Shown in pieces: positions 30,345 through 40,330 of a stretch of DNA of 64,000 bases (within the stretch, counting starts at the first letter, position 1; every line of letters starts with the position of its first letter). The DNA lies in the NCBI GenBank assembly GCA_977006965.1, contig OZ345356.1:806001-870000 (forward strand). The letters are read 5' to 3'. The position numbers and the translations under genes were made by a program. Source of the DNA: Phymatolithon calcareum. Taxonomy: Eukaryota > Rhodophyta > Florideophyceae > Hapalidiales. The notes under the pieces were generated by a model, which saw only the letters and a program-made list of their open reading frames with translations, did no database searches and was not told the origin of the DNA.

Positions 30345-33300
30345 CAACGAGCGAATGGCGGGAGACAAAGACTATAAAGAAGAGGACGCACATGCCGCCT
30401 CGGACGTTGTAGCACTAGATTCAGAATCTCCCGGAAGCGAAAACACTAAAACACTCATGACGGCATCGCAAAAAACACCGTCCTCTTGTGCTACGCAATG
30501 ACCCAGAACACGGATCTAAAGATTTGTACATTCAACGTCGGTGGTTCACCGGAACTACCGCGCATGGTTGAAGAATTGCTCCAAGAGCATGCAGTGGACA
30601 TACTCGGAATAACCGAGACCTGGCAGAAAGAAGACCAATCCCTCAAGGTACCTTACCAACAATTCTCCGCGACTCGCCCGTGCCCCCTCGGTCCAAACCG
30701 AGAGGTGGTGTCGCTCTAATCACGAGAAGAGGAATTGCTTCCAAAGTCACGTACCGACACGCCACGCCCACCGTTCAACTGCTTATCACAGCAACTGCAG
30801 GAATTAATGTAGCCGTGGCCTACATCTCCCCTCTCGCGACAAAACCCGAAACTAAACAATGCCTCGATATAGTTCATATGAATTGCAGAGGGAAGTCCAT
30901 CCTTATGGGAGACTTGAACGCGCGCCATCAACATTGGGACTCCAAATCGAAAACCAGAGGACGACACCTGGTCCAATGGGCGGCAACCAGCAACTGGCGA
31001 ATCCGTACAGCAACGGGAGCCACTTTCCGATCCCCCGTAGGAAACAGCAATATTGACATGTTCTTGACAAAGTCTATGGATGCGTCAAGAGTCGAAACGC
31101 CAGATGGGATGTGGGACGGAATAAAAGCTGGACACATCCCAGTCACCACGAGGGTAGAGCACACAAAACCAGCCCCCGCATTCGTCGAGTCCTTCGTATC
31201 GGCAACAGCGAGAAAGAGCGCAGAGCGGGCCAAGACTGCTTCCGAAGCAATGGCAGGCTGGGGACCCGAGATGATGGACAAGCTGAAATCCTGCAAAAAT
31301 CAAGAGGAACTTGAGAAGTGGTACGGACATTTCCGACGCCTGATAACAAAACCTTGGAGTAACACGCGGAGACGCCCTCCAAGATACAAGTCTTTCTGGA
31401 CGCGAGCGCTGGACAACAAGGCAAAAGAACGAACGAAACTATACCGAAAGGCGATGCGAACCAAGAACCCAGATGACATGTCATTTTACCTCAAAATTCC
31501 GGAACGAAATGCGGGCCGCAGTCCGAAAAGCGAAGAAATCTCAGTACGACACGTTCGTGGAAGACCTTGACGTCCAATCCCCGCGCAAAGCCACGACCAA
31601 CCTCAGCAGAATACTGAAACGCAAGAGCAGGAGAGGAGGTATAAATCGCGCGCTGGGGGCTCCAGTCCACCCATGTTTGTTCACAGCCCACATAGCAAAC
31701 GCCTGCAGAGCCGATACAGCCTGGAAGCCCAACCTGCACCGGTTCGCGGTATCCAAAGCCATCCTCGAAGGAATCAAGGAGGCGCTAATTCGAGCTCCCC
31801 GTGGAAAGGCACTAGGACCGGACAAGATCGGAGTCGAAATGCTACAAGCAAACCCGACAATGAGCGGCGAACTGCTTGGACGCCTATGGCAGGTATGCGG
31901 TAGACTACAATGTATGCCGACCGCATGGCGCCGAGCAACGCTAATCCCTATTCACAAAAAAGGGCCGGCGCACGTTTCAGGAAACTACAGACCAATTTCG
32001 CTATTAAGCCAAGTCAGGAAAATCATAGATGCGGCGATGGACTCTGCCATACGTCAACAATACAAATTCCACCGATTCCAATTGTGGTTCCAGAAGGGTA
32101 CTGAACTTGCGATCCTGAGGTCAACTAGCACAATGAGGAGAGGTCACCGCTTCGTCGCTGTCTTGGACCTATCGTCTGCTTACGACCGAGTCCCGCGGAA
32201 CATAGTTATGCGCCGAGTCCAGCAATGCCTACCCCCGGATATCGCCGAGATGATCAAATACCTCCTGAAACCGTCATGGGTCTGTACTGCGGGCGACGAA
32301 GAGAAGACATGGCTTCTGATCGACCGCGGAGTTCCCCAGGGCTTCCCGCTAAGCCCATGCCTCTATAACATGTTCATGGACACATTTGCCGAGATGATCC
32401 AGAAGGCACCCCGGCATATGTCAAAGTACCCCGCGATCCTGTTTGCCGACGACGTCCAACTGCAAGCGATAAACTCCGACGGAATGCAATGGCTCCTCGA
32501 TACAGCGACACGATGGGCCAGGGAGAACGGTATGACGTGGAACACGAAGAAGGGAAAAAGCGAAGTCCTCATCTACCCCGGTTTATTCAAGCGAAAATTC
32601 CAGCTAGCAGGGGCCGAACTCCATGAAAGAAGACGGCTGGAATACCTAGGTACGACCGTTGACAACAAGGGTGTCACTGAACACGCCACGTTGAAACGAA
32701 TCTCAAAAGCGAAGGGAATTATCCTGGGTCTTCGAGATATTGGAATGAATGCCAAGGGACTACACACAATGAAGAACATAACGATCTACAAGACCCTCGT
32801 GCAATGTCGATGGGAGTACGCCTTGCACCTCACCCCGTGGACGAGATCTGTCCAAGTTCAAATCAACCAGGCTGAAGGTTTGTTCTACTCCGTCATACTA
32901 GGACGCTTTGCACTCCGTCTCCAAAACCGAATGAGGTCGCTCTGCAAAATCACACCCCCGGAAATCAGAAAGACACAGCTGGGCGAACATTTTGCTGCGC
33001 GACTACTGAAGGAAAAACTTGAAATCGAGAAAAAGCCAAATTACGAAGGCAAAGCCGAAGACCTTCGCTACGCAGAAAGGGATATTTCCTACATGAAACA
33101 TCACGATCTGTTCAGCGAGCAGATCGACCGGGCGGAACAAGGGAAGGTGACGCCCAAGGAAGAGAAACTGCGTCTTAGCGAAGCCTGGGGCCGAACAGAG
33201 GAAGGATTGAAACGAAAAATCCCGGTGGACAGGAAAGAGCGCGCCACCCCGACTGTGTTAATCAATTCGCGAAAGCACAGAATGTTGGCAGTGAAATGGT

Positions 33301-33601
33301 ACGTCGGACGCTTCCCTCCACGGAAACCCTCTTCCTATGTGGAACAATTCGGCGAGGTTGCTGAGAAGAGCCTTGAGACCCTGCAGCGCAATCTCACACG
33401 ACCGCAACTCAACGGAGAGATTGAGAGCGAGACAATGCAGGCGATGGACAGACTATTAGAATTAGAGAAAATAATGACGGAAGAAATGATAGTGTGATGC
33501 GATATTTTTAGACAATGCGAAAGTAGCACATGGGAAGCTGCTCTGGTGTCGGCGACTCTGGCGTTGAGGGCTTCTAAAATAAAAACTTACAATTTCCCCC
33601 C
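30345..33601 (+). mobile_element. F5 LINE, near full length (3257 bp), TSD CTTATGTCTGG
   Basis: CTTATGTCTGG occurs at 30334-30344 and 33602-33612 inside the F2 tail, so both ends are fixed. The element has a 140-bp leader, one endonuclease-RT coding region, and a short 3' UTR ending CTTCTAAAATAAAAACTTAC then AATTTCCCCC, with no poly-A tail. This is the most complete LINE in the window and shows the family has no separate ORF1. Confidence 0.93.
30486..33497 (+). pseudogene. APE endonuclease-reverse transcriptase polyprotein (F5), two frameshifts
   Basis: Three overlapping frames make up one protein: 30486-30719, 30680-31570, 31473-33497. The endonuclease shows ICTFNVGG, LGITETWQKED (catalytic Glu), LMGDLNARHQHWDS, SNIDMFL and AGHIPVT. 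The RT shows GPAHVSGNYRPISLLSQ, VAVLDLSSAYDRVP (Asp), GVPQGFPLSPCLYNMFMD and ILFADDVQL (Asp-Asp). A conserved C-terminal region follows, with WEYALHLTPWTR, RMRSLCKITPPEIRKTQLG and RKHRMLAVKWYVGRFPP, ending in a helical tail. The enzyme nicks target DNA and primes reverse transcription there. The frame returns to the original after two shifts, so either two indels or assembly errors separate it from an intact gene. Confidence 0.92.
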
Positions 33602-33685
33602 CTTATGTCTGGTATTCTATCTGAGCCCCTAGCATGTACTCGATTGTTTTTGATAGCTCTTCGTAGCAGTTCTGACGAGTAGATT

Positions 33686-34100
33686 GGCTCTAGCATGCGC
33701 TCCTTTATCATAATTTAGGTGCTTTAGTTCATTCGTTCATTTTGCGTATTCCTCTTTTGTGGAGCTAGCAACACTTTGAGTGCCTAGGCTTTTTTGATTC
33801 TAATATATTTGTTGCGAGTTTGACTATATGACAGCAGTGCACTACCAAATCGCTATCCCGGGGAAATCGAACTCCTAACCATGTTTCAGGCTGTGAACAA
33901 TAAAGGACTTCCGCAACTTGAAATCACAGCGAGTTAGTGCTCCAATCATTGTATATGCCTGATAGAATACTCTACTCCATTGCTGTATATCTCCCTAAAT
34001 TGAATTCAAGTTCAGGAGATGTACACCAACGCCCATGCTCGCTTAAACGCTTATGGGCGAGCGCACACCATCCAATTAGGTTCGCGTTTTTTGCGTAGAT
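33686..34100 (+). other. Continuation of duplicated block A and a small F4 LINE fragment
   Basis: 33686-33720 matches 36873-36905 (GCTCCTTTATCATAATT). About 33866-33932 is a 65-bp F4 LINE piece: the LINE end encoding CTAACCATGTTTCAGGCTGT with its first UTR bases. Otherwise AT-rich without ORFs. Confidence 0.55.
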
Positions 34101-35039
34101 AGTATTCACACTCGTGTTGTACCGGGCTAGAGAGAGACATCAACATAAAAAAGTAAACAAACGCCTCATTTGTCACGGTCGCATATCGCTTCGGCGTGCA
34201 ACCTGCTTGCGACATCTACGCCACGTTTTATACTTAGCTATTATTCACACTCGCGTTGTACCGGGCTAGAGACAGGTATCAAAGTAAACAAACACCTCGT
34301 TTGTCAAGGTCGCTTATCGCTTCGGCGTGCAGCCTGCTTGCGACATAACGCCATGGCGGGGCGCTTTCAAGTATTTTCTCCACCCACAGACCACTGCTTG
34401 CACGTCGAGGGCCGGGGCGTCGCCAATGCTTGACTCTGGTTGGTCGGACACAGTGAAGTAGAAAGTTCTAAAATTTTACAACGACGTCAAAGCTGTTACC
34501 GAGAGCCGTTGGACACTGCAGGGCATATTCCGACTTGTTGCCGACGACAGTGCATCTATCTGTAGAAACCCTACTAAAACTTTTCGAAAAAAGCACATTA
34601 CTGTATGATCTGGTCACCTGGGGGATGCCTTGAGAGCTTTTAAAATAAATCAACACATATCCCCACCTGGGGGATATATGAAGATTTATTTTAAAAGCTC
34701 CCAAAGCCTCAATTTGAGTAACAGGGCAGCTTCTTGCTGTTTTCGATACTCATCTCTCTACTCTCCTTCTAAAATCACAGTCTGCTGCGTGCACGTCGAG
34801 GTCCGGGGCGTCGCCAAAGATTGTATCTGGGGTTGGCCGGACGCAGTGAAGTAGAAAGTTCTTTAAATTTACAAAGACGGCAGGGTTTTTTCCGAGAGCC
34901 GTGGGACACTCTGGGGCGTGTTCCGACTTGTTGCCAACGGCAGTGCATCTATCTATATAAACGTTACTAAAAATTTTCCAAAAACAAAACACTTTATGAT
35001 CTGGTGAGCTGGCTCACCATGCAGTATGACTTCACCGCC
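34101..35039 (+). repeat. Family-1 upstream modules in tandem
   Basis: Module a (ACACTCGYGTTGTACCGGGC to GCAACCTGCTTGCGACAT) occurs twice, at about 34110-34218 and 34245-34346. Module b (CACGTCGAGGKCCGGGGCGT, then CAGTGAAGTAGAAAGTTCT, GACTTGTTGCC and AACGTTACTAAAA) occurs at 34395-34600 and again at 34790-34995. Both modules also occur once before copy 1 (10945-11120) and at 36905-37290. F3 LINE tails are wedged between the two b modules. Confidence 0.8.
34634..34700. repeat. Head-to-head F3 LINE tails forming a 31-bp hairpin
   Basis: GAGCTTTTAAAATAAATCA onward to 34664 is mirrored by 34670-34700 with three mismatches and a 5-bp spacer. Each arm is the end of an F3 3' UTR, in opposite orientation. 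The minus-oriented tail continues to about 34775. Confidence 0.85.
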
Positions 35040-35046
35040 TATAAAA
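35040..35046 (+). promoter_or_regulatory. TATA box of family-1 gene copy 2
   Basis: TATAAAA in CCGCCTATAAAAACCCTC lies 119 bp before the ATG at 35159. Position and surroundings match copy 1, including the leader TTCTGACCTTCTCAAGACAA, so the promoter region has been copied or conserved together with the coding region. Confidence 0.7.
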
Positions 35047-35158
35047 ACCCTCTCGTTTTGCTTACCGTTTGCTGCAATCACCTCCTTAAGTTGAGCTTAT
35101 TCTGACCTTCTCAAGACAAGCAAAGGCCTCACATCCTACCGCGTCACACATATCCAAA

Positions 35159-35566
35159 ATGGCTGAAGTGCTCATATTCGCTTCCGCCGTCGGCGCCGGA
35201 GTGGGAGCTCTGGGTAGTCTTTGCGGATTTGCATGGAGGTTTGCATGCGACATCTGCGGAAATCCGCTCTGCTTGAAGAAAAACAACTGGAGGAAGCACA
35301 GAAAAGATCCCATGGAATATGTTCATTTTCGCAGAAGTATGCGTAATGAAGTTCGCGCGCGACATCTGACGAAATCCGCTCTGCCTGAAGAAAAGCCACA
35401 TACGCACCGGATGGAATTTGAATCTGATGATGATGATGATGACGGATATCATCCGGTTTGTCGTACGTTATTTTCCTCTTTCTTCTTGCTTCGAGCCTCG
35501 TGTCTTCTTTTGCGAACAGTATTCGTCGGAGTTGGTCTGGAGCTTTCCCTTCCTGCATATGTTTGA
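35159..35566 (+). CDS. Family-1 protein, copy 2 (unknown function), with LINE-derived C-terminus
   Basis: This 135-residue ORF pairs with 11268-11738. The N-terminus has the same Gly-rich hydrophobic stretch (ASAVGAGVGALGSLCGFAW), then DICGNPLCLKKN and a basic segment KHRKDPMEYVHFRRSM. A run of six Asp (ESDDDDDDGYHP) follows in place of the His-rich repeats of copy 1. From about residue 98 the frame runs through antisense F2 LINE sequence (35448-35600), so the last ~38 residues are not ancestral. The conserved N-terminal ~70 residues, TATA box and leader argue for a real gene; no homologous family is recognised and function cannot be proposed. Confidence 0.6.
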   Translation: MAEVLIFASAVGAGVGALGSLCGFAWRFACDICGNPLCLKKNNWRKHRKDPMEYVHFRRSMRNEVRARHLTKSALPEEKPHTHRMEFESDDDDDDGYHPVCRTLFSSFFLLRASCLLLRTVFVGVGLELSLPAYV

Positions 35567-35600
35567 AGGGGGCCGGGAAATGTTCTTGTTGCAGAATGAA
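35448..35600 (-). pseudogene. F2 LINE fragment overlapping the end of family-1 copy 2
   Basis: The minus frame encodes FKHMQEGKAPDQLRRILFAK followed by LEARRKRKITYDKPDD, the segment preceding the GRFP domain in F2 proteins (compare LESKRKRKIPYDKTRELP in the element at 43424). Only about 150 bp are present, without tail or evident TSD. Confidence 0.75.
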
Positions 35601-35739
35601 AGGAAAGGGAATACCTCTAAATAGTGGAATGGGAAAAGGAACAACAAGGATTATTTTGAAGAAAGAATGGTACGTGTATTGATCGTCTCTCTCTGTTGAT
35701 AAGCCGATTGCGGCGTGCTATATACTGACATGACGCTTA

Positions 35740-36168
35740 ATCTATGCCTCTGATCTGGGCGCGACTGCATGTTCCAGAAACTCCCGAAGAGAAGTCCCGG
35801 AAGAGGAAACGAGAGAACTAAATGAATGACAATGACCGGCGCGAGAATGCGCGCGGGATGCCAAATTGGAGATCACTTTTGTTGGAGCTGGTTTCGGAGG
35901 ACGTGCGTTGTGCAGGGCGCAACGCTACTTCGATGACTATTGCGGCCGCCTCCTCGACAAACTTCTGCCCAACCCCCCTCAGATTCATCTAAAAGCGCGC
36001 AATATCTCCCGTTACTGTAGAATCATCGAACCGCATTTTGTACAATAAAACCACGCTCTTAAAAGAGTCTGTTTTTCGTCTCTAGAAACGTATCCTCGAG
36101 TACTACGGAGGAGCGTTCCTTCTGCGCGCACATGCGTTGTTCAGAATGCACGAACAAAAACTTGTAAT
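35740..36168 (+). repeat. Duplicated non-coding block, copy B (first part)
   Basis: This part aligns in order with 29580-30025 of copy A. It is shorter by about 50 bp near 35825, where copy A has TGCGTGCGAAATATTCGCC. An F1 LINE interrupts it at 36168, and the block resumes at 36707 up to about 36905. Confidence 0.85.
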
Positions 36169-36698
36169 TTTTTTTTGAATTTTGAATTTATTAAACGCCC
36201 TCAGAAACACTCATAAGACTGTAAGGGAGATGCGTTTCAGATGCTACTACCTTGGTAGCTCCGTTAAAGCCCGCAAAAGCTCGTTGCTATCGTCGTAGCC
36301 CTAGCTGCAAAAACCCTCCTCCAGAGAAGGTGGAGGGAAAAGCTTAGAGTCCACTTGTCCTGTTCGTAGGAATCTCAGCGTCGCCGTTCTATTTGGTCTA
36401 TTCCATGTCGTCATAAAAGACGATTGTGAGGAATAGTACTTTGTCAAGTGCCTTTTCAGTCTCACTAGTCTCCTCTTCTGTTAGTCGATATCTTTGAAGG
36501 TACACTTCGAGCTTGTTCATGAGAGTTGGTACGATTTCACCGAATTTGTCTTCCAGAAGTGTGGTACTCAATGGGGGAAAACGTCCGAATGCCCATTTAA
36601 TCGCCAATTGGCGGTGACGTGCTTTCGGTAGTCTGATGATGGCGGGAGTAGACCCGGGAATATCATAAGGAATACGTCGTTCTTCAAGCACGACCCTT
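36169..36698 (-). mobile_element. 5'-truncated F1 LINE, TSD CTTGTAAT
   Basis: CTTGTAAT is found at 36161-36168 and 36699-36706. The F1 tail lies at the left and a C-terminal fragment on the minus strand encodes RLPKARHRQLAIKWAFGRFP and LTEEETSETEKALDKVLFLT. The copy is nearly identical to the LINE in the Gypsy LTR at 19409-19939, implying similar age. Confidence 0.92.
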
Positions 36699-36706
36699 CT
36701 TGTAAT

Positions 36707-37290
36707 GCTGTCTAAACCACCGTCACCGTCATGTCCACGAGTAAGTGCACCAGATATCATAAATGAACATGCAAATTGTGCTCATGGAGAGAGCCGTGAC
36801 CCTCGATGATGTACACCGGTAGTACCCCACATGCGGAAGCAACCAGTTGTTTGCCTAAACGACGAGCAGATTGGCTGTAGCAAGAGCTCCTTTATCATAA
36901 TTAGCTAGTATTCACAATCGTGCTGTACCGAGCTGGAGACAGAGTAGCTCCCTTGCCCTCATTTGGGACTACGAGTCCTCTTTAACAATATAAAATCCAA
37001 CACATTCCGCTAGAGACAGAGATCAAAGTAAAAAAACACCTCGATTGTCAAGGTCGCTTATCGCTTCGGCGTACAACCTGATTGCGCCATTACTGCCACG
37101 GGGGGGTGCTTTCAAGTGTTCTCGTCTCCCATACACTGCTGCTCGCACATCGCGCGTTGCCAAAGATTCACTCTGGGGTTCGGCGGACACAGTGAAATAG
37201 AAAGTTCTTTAAATTTACAAAGACGCCAGAGCTGTTGCCGAGAGCCGTGGGACAACATGGGGCGTATTCCGACTTGTTGCCGACAGCAGT
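36707..37290 (+). repeat. Copy B of the duplicated block, then a third family-1 upstream module
   Basis: 36707-36905 completes copy B (GTCCACGAGTAAGTGCACC, ACCAGATATCATAAATGAAC). 36905-37290 contains modules a and b of the family-1 upstream region. The module is cut at 37290 by a LINE right where the TATA box and gene would be expected to follow. Confidence 0.8.
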
Positions 37291-39837
37291 GGAAACTGGA
37301 GAGGGAACAAGATTGTTTCGCGGGCCGCAAAATTCAACTGGAGAATAAGGACGACAACAAGACCAACATTTGTATCCAACCATGGCAAGAGCAACATCGA
37401 TATCTTCATGACGAAGTCCTTAGAAGGAGAGGTACCCGAACTGTTAAACGGCATGTGGGAGGGTGTCACAGAACACATTCCTGTAGCAATGAGGGTACTG
37501 AACTACAGGATTATAACCCAGCGAAGAAAGAAGGTTATCTCAAAAACTGCCAGGCGAAGCCTGACAAGAACAACCAAGGCCAGAGAAGAAATGTCGAAAT
37601 GGGTACCGGGCATGATAGAGCAGCTGCATACCTGTACTGACAAACGGGAGTTGAACAACTGGTATGAACTTTTTCTGAAAAAGCTGAAGGAGCCGTGGAC
37701 ATCCTCTAATCCGAGGCCCCCGAGATTTTAAAGTTTTTGGAACAAGGAGCTCGACAATCTGGCCAAGAAAAGAACCCGGTATTATAAGACTTACAGGAGA
37801 ACAGGCCTCGAAAGTGACAAAGAAGCCCTCCAAGAGGTGAAAATGCTGTTAAAGAAGAAGTTGAGAAATGCCAAATGCGACCAATTTGAAAGATATCTTC
37901 ATGAGGTTGAGAAAATGGGGCCGAGCGAGGCGGCGAACACCACAAGCAAGATCATGAAATCAAAAGCACGGAGGAAAGGAACAAACAAGCTCTCGGGACT
38001 CCTGTGCACCCAAGCAAATTCTCGGCATACATCTCAAGTGTTTGTAAGGCGGAAGAAGACTGGAATATGCCTTTGCGTACGTTTGCACTCAATAGGGCAA
38101 TGAAGCGGCACATCGCAAGAGCATTCAACAGAGCACCGAAGGGGAAGGCGGTAGATCCAGACGGAATTGAGGTCGAAATGTTGCACGCGAACAAAGAAGC
38201 GGGGCTCGAAATAATGCTAGCATTATGGGAAACATGCGGGAGACTCAAATGTCTTCCTCGGGCATGGCGCCAAGCAGCTCTGATTTCTTATACAAGAAAG
38301 GCCCAGCTCATGTAGCAGCAAACTACAGGCCCATATCTCTTTTAAGTCAAGCCAGGAAAATCATCGACTCAGCTCTAGATGCATACATACTCGAGAACTA
38401 TCGCTTCAATAAGGTTCAGCTGGATTTTCGGAAAGACAGAAGCACTTATCTCGCTATACTCCGGGCAAAAAGTTCAATGAAAAAGGGCCATCCGTTCATG
38501 GCAGTTCTTGACCTATCCGCGGCATACGATAGTGTGCCCAGGGATATCCTCATGAAGAGGCTGGCGGAGAAACTTCCTCAAGAGATAGCAAGGATGGTTG
38601 CGTACCTGTTAAAACCATCGTGGGTCACATCAGCTGGAGACGAGACAGAAACGTGGTGTATCATCGACCGAGAAGTACCTCAAGGTTCCCCGCTTAGTCC
38701 ATGCCTATACAATATATTCATGGACACATTCGCAGAAGCCGTCTCCAAGACAGACAGGAACGTTTCAGAAAGCCCTGTGCAATTGTTCGCAGATGACGTT
38801 CAGCTTCTAGCGAAGACAGGACGAGGAATGCAGAAACTTCTAGATATAGCGACCATTTGGGCAAGCGAAAATGGCATGAAATGGAACACAAAGTCAGGAA
38901 AAAGCGAAGTTCTTAAGTACAAAGGACTTCAGAAGCACACGTTTTACTTGGCGGGACGAGAACTATATCAAGCCTGGAGACTCTCGTATCTTGGGGTAAG
39001 CATGAATAACAAGGGTGTTACGGATGACACGGCCATAGCAAGAGTTCGAAATGCTGCAGGATGCATACATAAGCTTCGGGAGCTTGGAGTGAATGTTCGA
39101 GGATTCAAACCGGAGACATGCATCAGGATCCTTAAGTCACTAATTATCCCGAAATGGGCGTATGCGTTACACGTTACTCCAATGACAAATCGATTGCTCT
39201 CGGCAATCGAGTCGGCAGAGGGCTTGTTCTACAAGAATGTTTTCGGAAAGTATGCCGAACACCGCCGGGACCGAATGCGAGTTCTGTGCCGACTGGGACC
39301 ACCAAAGATGAGGAGACGTCATCAAGCAGAAAGGTTTGCATTAAGCCTGGTAAGGCACAAAAAGCGCCTTGAAGAAACAGAAGAGTACGTTGGAAGAGAT
39401 GAGGACGTAAAGGAAGGAATGAAGGATATTGAATATCTCAAGATGTATGAAGACTTGCGACAAGCCCTTCAGAAAGCCCAGGAGGGATCTGTCACGAAGA
39501 AGTGGAGGAGAGAAGAAACAATTAAGGTATGGGAAAAGGAAGAAGAAGGCAGGTCAATGAAGATTCCTATTGAAGGCAAGCTACCAGGGATCCTTTACAT
39601 AGGAGAAAGAACAACACGTTTAAGGTGCCTAAGGTTGACATTCAACCGAGCACGCCTTTGGAGGAAATCAGTGTTGGGTGCGTACTGTGGGATTACCGCG
39701 GTGGTCGAACTAGTCGCCTTACAACGTACTCTAGCGTCATCGAAGATGAGTACAGAAATTGAGTTTGCGTGCAAGAGACTTACCGGAGCTCTTGTTGGGA
39801 GAGAATTACGAATCAAGAACGTTTTGAGCAGCCAGAC
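37291..39837 (+). pseudogene. F3 LINE, endonuclease end through RT and C-terminus
   Basis: The copy starts within the endonuclease domain (SNIDIF-type sequence at 37390, then NGMWEGVTEHIPVAMRV) and passes through several frames (37408-37731, 37837-38103, 38004-38315) into a long open RT frame starting at 38225. RT motifs: GPAHVAANYRPISLLSQ, FMAVLDLSAAYDSVP, EVPQGSPLSPCLYNIFMD, QLFADDVQLLA. The C-terminus carries RMRVLCRLGPPKMRRRHQAE and TRLRCLRLTFNRARLWRK, which replaces the GRFP motif of the other families. A TAA follows RPPRF at about 37729-37731. 5' truncated and frame-broken upstream, but the RT itself is open. Confidence 0.9.
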
Positions 39838-39945
39838 TCATTCGCTCTGCGAATTCATCCATGAAGATGTTGTAGAGGCTTGGACTGAGAGGGGACCGTT
39901 GTGGGACCCCCCTGTCCACTAGAAACCAGTTCCTGTTCGCATCAC
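39838..39945 (-). pseudogene. 108-bp F2 LINE RT fragment joined to the F3 LINE
   Basis: This stretch is nearly identical to 44753-44863 of the F2 LINE (TCATCCATGAAGATGTTGTA, CTGTCCACTAGAAACCAGTT), so it encodes part of the RT around PSLYNIFMDEFAE on the minus strand. The sense F3 ORF reads into it and stops at 39922. It is directly followed by an F3 fragment on the minus strand; such a patchwork suggests template switching during reverse transcription. Confidence 0.8.
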
Positions 39946-40330
39946 CAATTTCTGTCCCTTATATGTAACACTCCTGGTAGTTCATTCGGCTTGTTGACCG
40001 GGATTTTAACTGTCCGTCCCTCTTCTTCCAACGTCCATATTTTGCTGCTTCCCGTATGAATCCAGTTGTTGATGCCATACCTTCTTCTGCTTGTTTTAGC
40101 GCTTCGTTGAGGTGCTTCTCTTCTCTAAGATGTCCAACATCCTTTGATACATCTTCCAGGTCTTCTTCTCTTCTTTGGTATTCTTCTGCGAGCTCAAGGT
40201 ACTTCTTCCGTCTTTCCAGGCTTAAGGCGAACCTTTCAGCCTGGTGCGCTCTGCTCATCTGTGGGCTGGCTTGTCCACAGAGCACTCGCATCCGCTCCCT
40301 TCGATGCTTGGCATATTTTCCGAAAACATT
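39946..40330 (-). pseudogene. F3 LINE fragment, post-RT region
   Basis: The minus frame encodes MRVLCGQASPQMSRAHQAER, KKYLELAEEYQRREEDLEDV and ALKQAEEGMAS. It is a close relative of 21126-21405. Neither the 3' tail nor the RT is included. Confidence 0.85.

Larger units (their letters stand above)
30248..33672 (-). mobile_element. 5'-truncated F2 LINE tail hosting an F5 LINE, TSD TGACGAGYAGATT
   Basis: TGACGAGCAGATT (30235-30247) and TGACGAGTAGATT (33673-33685) flank an F2 tail. Its two halves, 30248-30344 and 33602-33672, match the continuous tail at 23104-23280. The unoccupied target is visible at 36860-36872 in the duplicated block (CGACGAGCAGATTGGCTG). Only about 170 bp of this LINE were inserted. 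Confidence 0.92.

Noticed and set aside
31085-31825. Several minus-strand ORFs of 80-122 codons
   Set aside because: Shadows of the F5 LINE endonuclease-RT coding region, with no independent motif.
39838-39922. Last 28 codons of the 565-codon F3 LINE ORF as a real protein end
   Set aside because: This stretch is antisense F2 LINE sequence joined by rearrangement.
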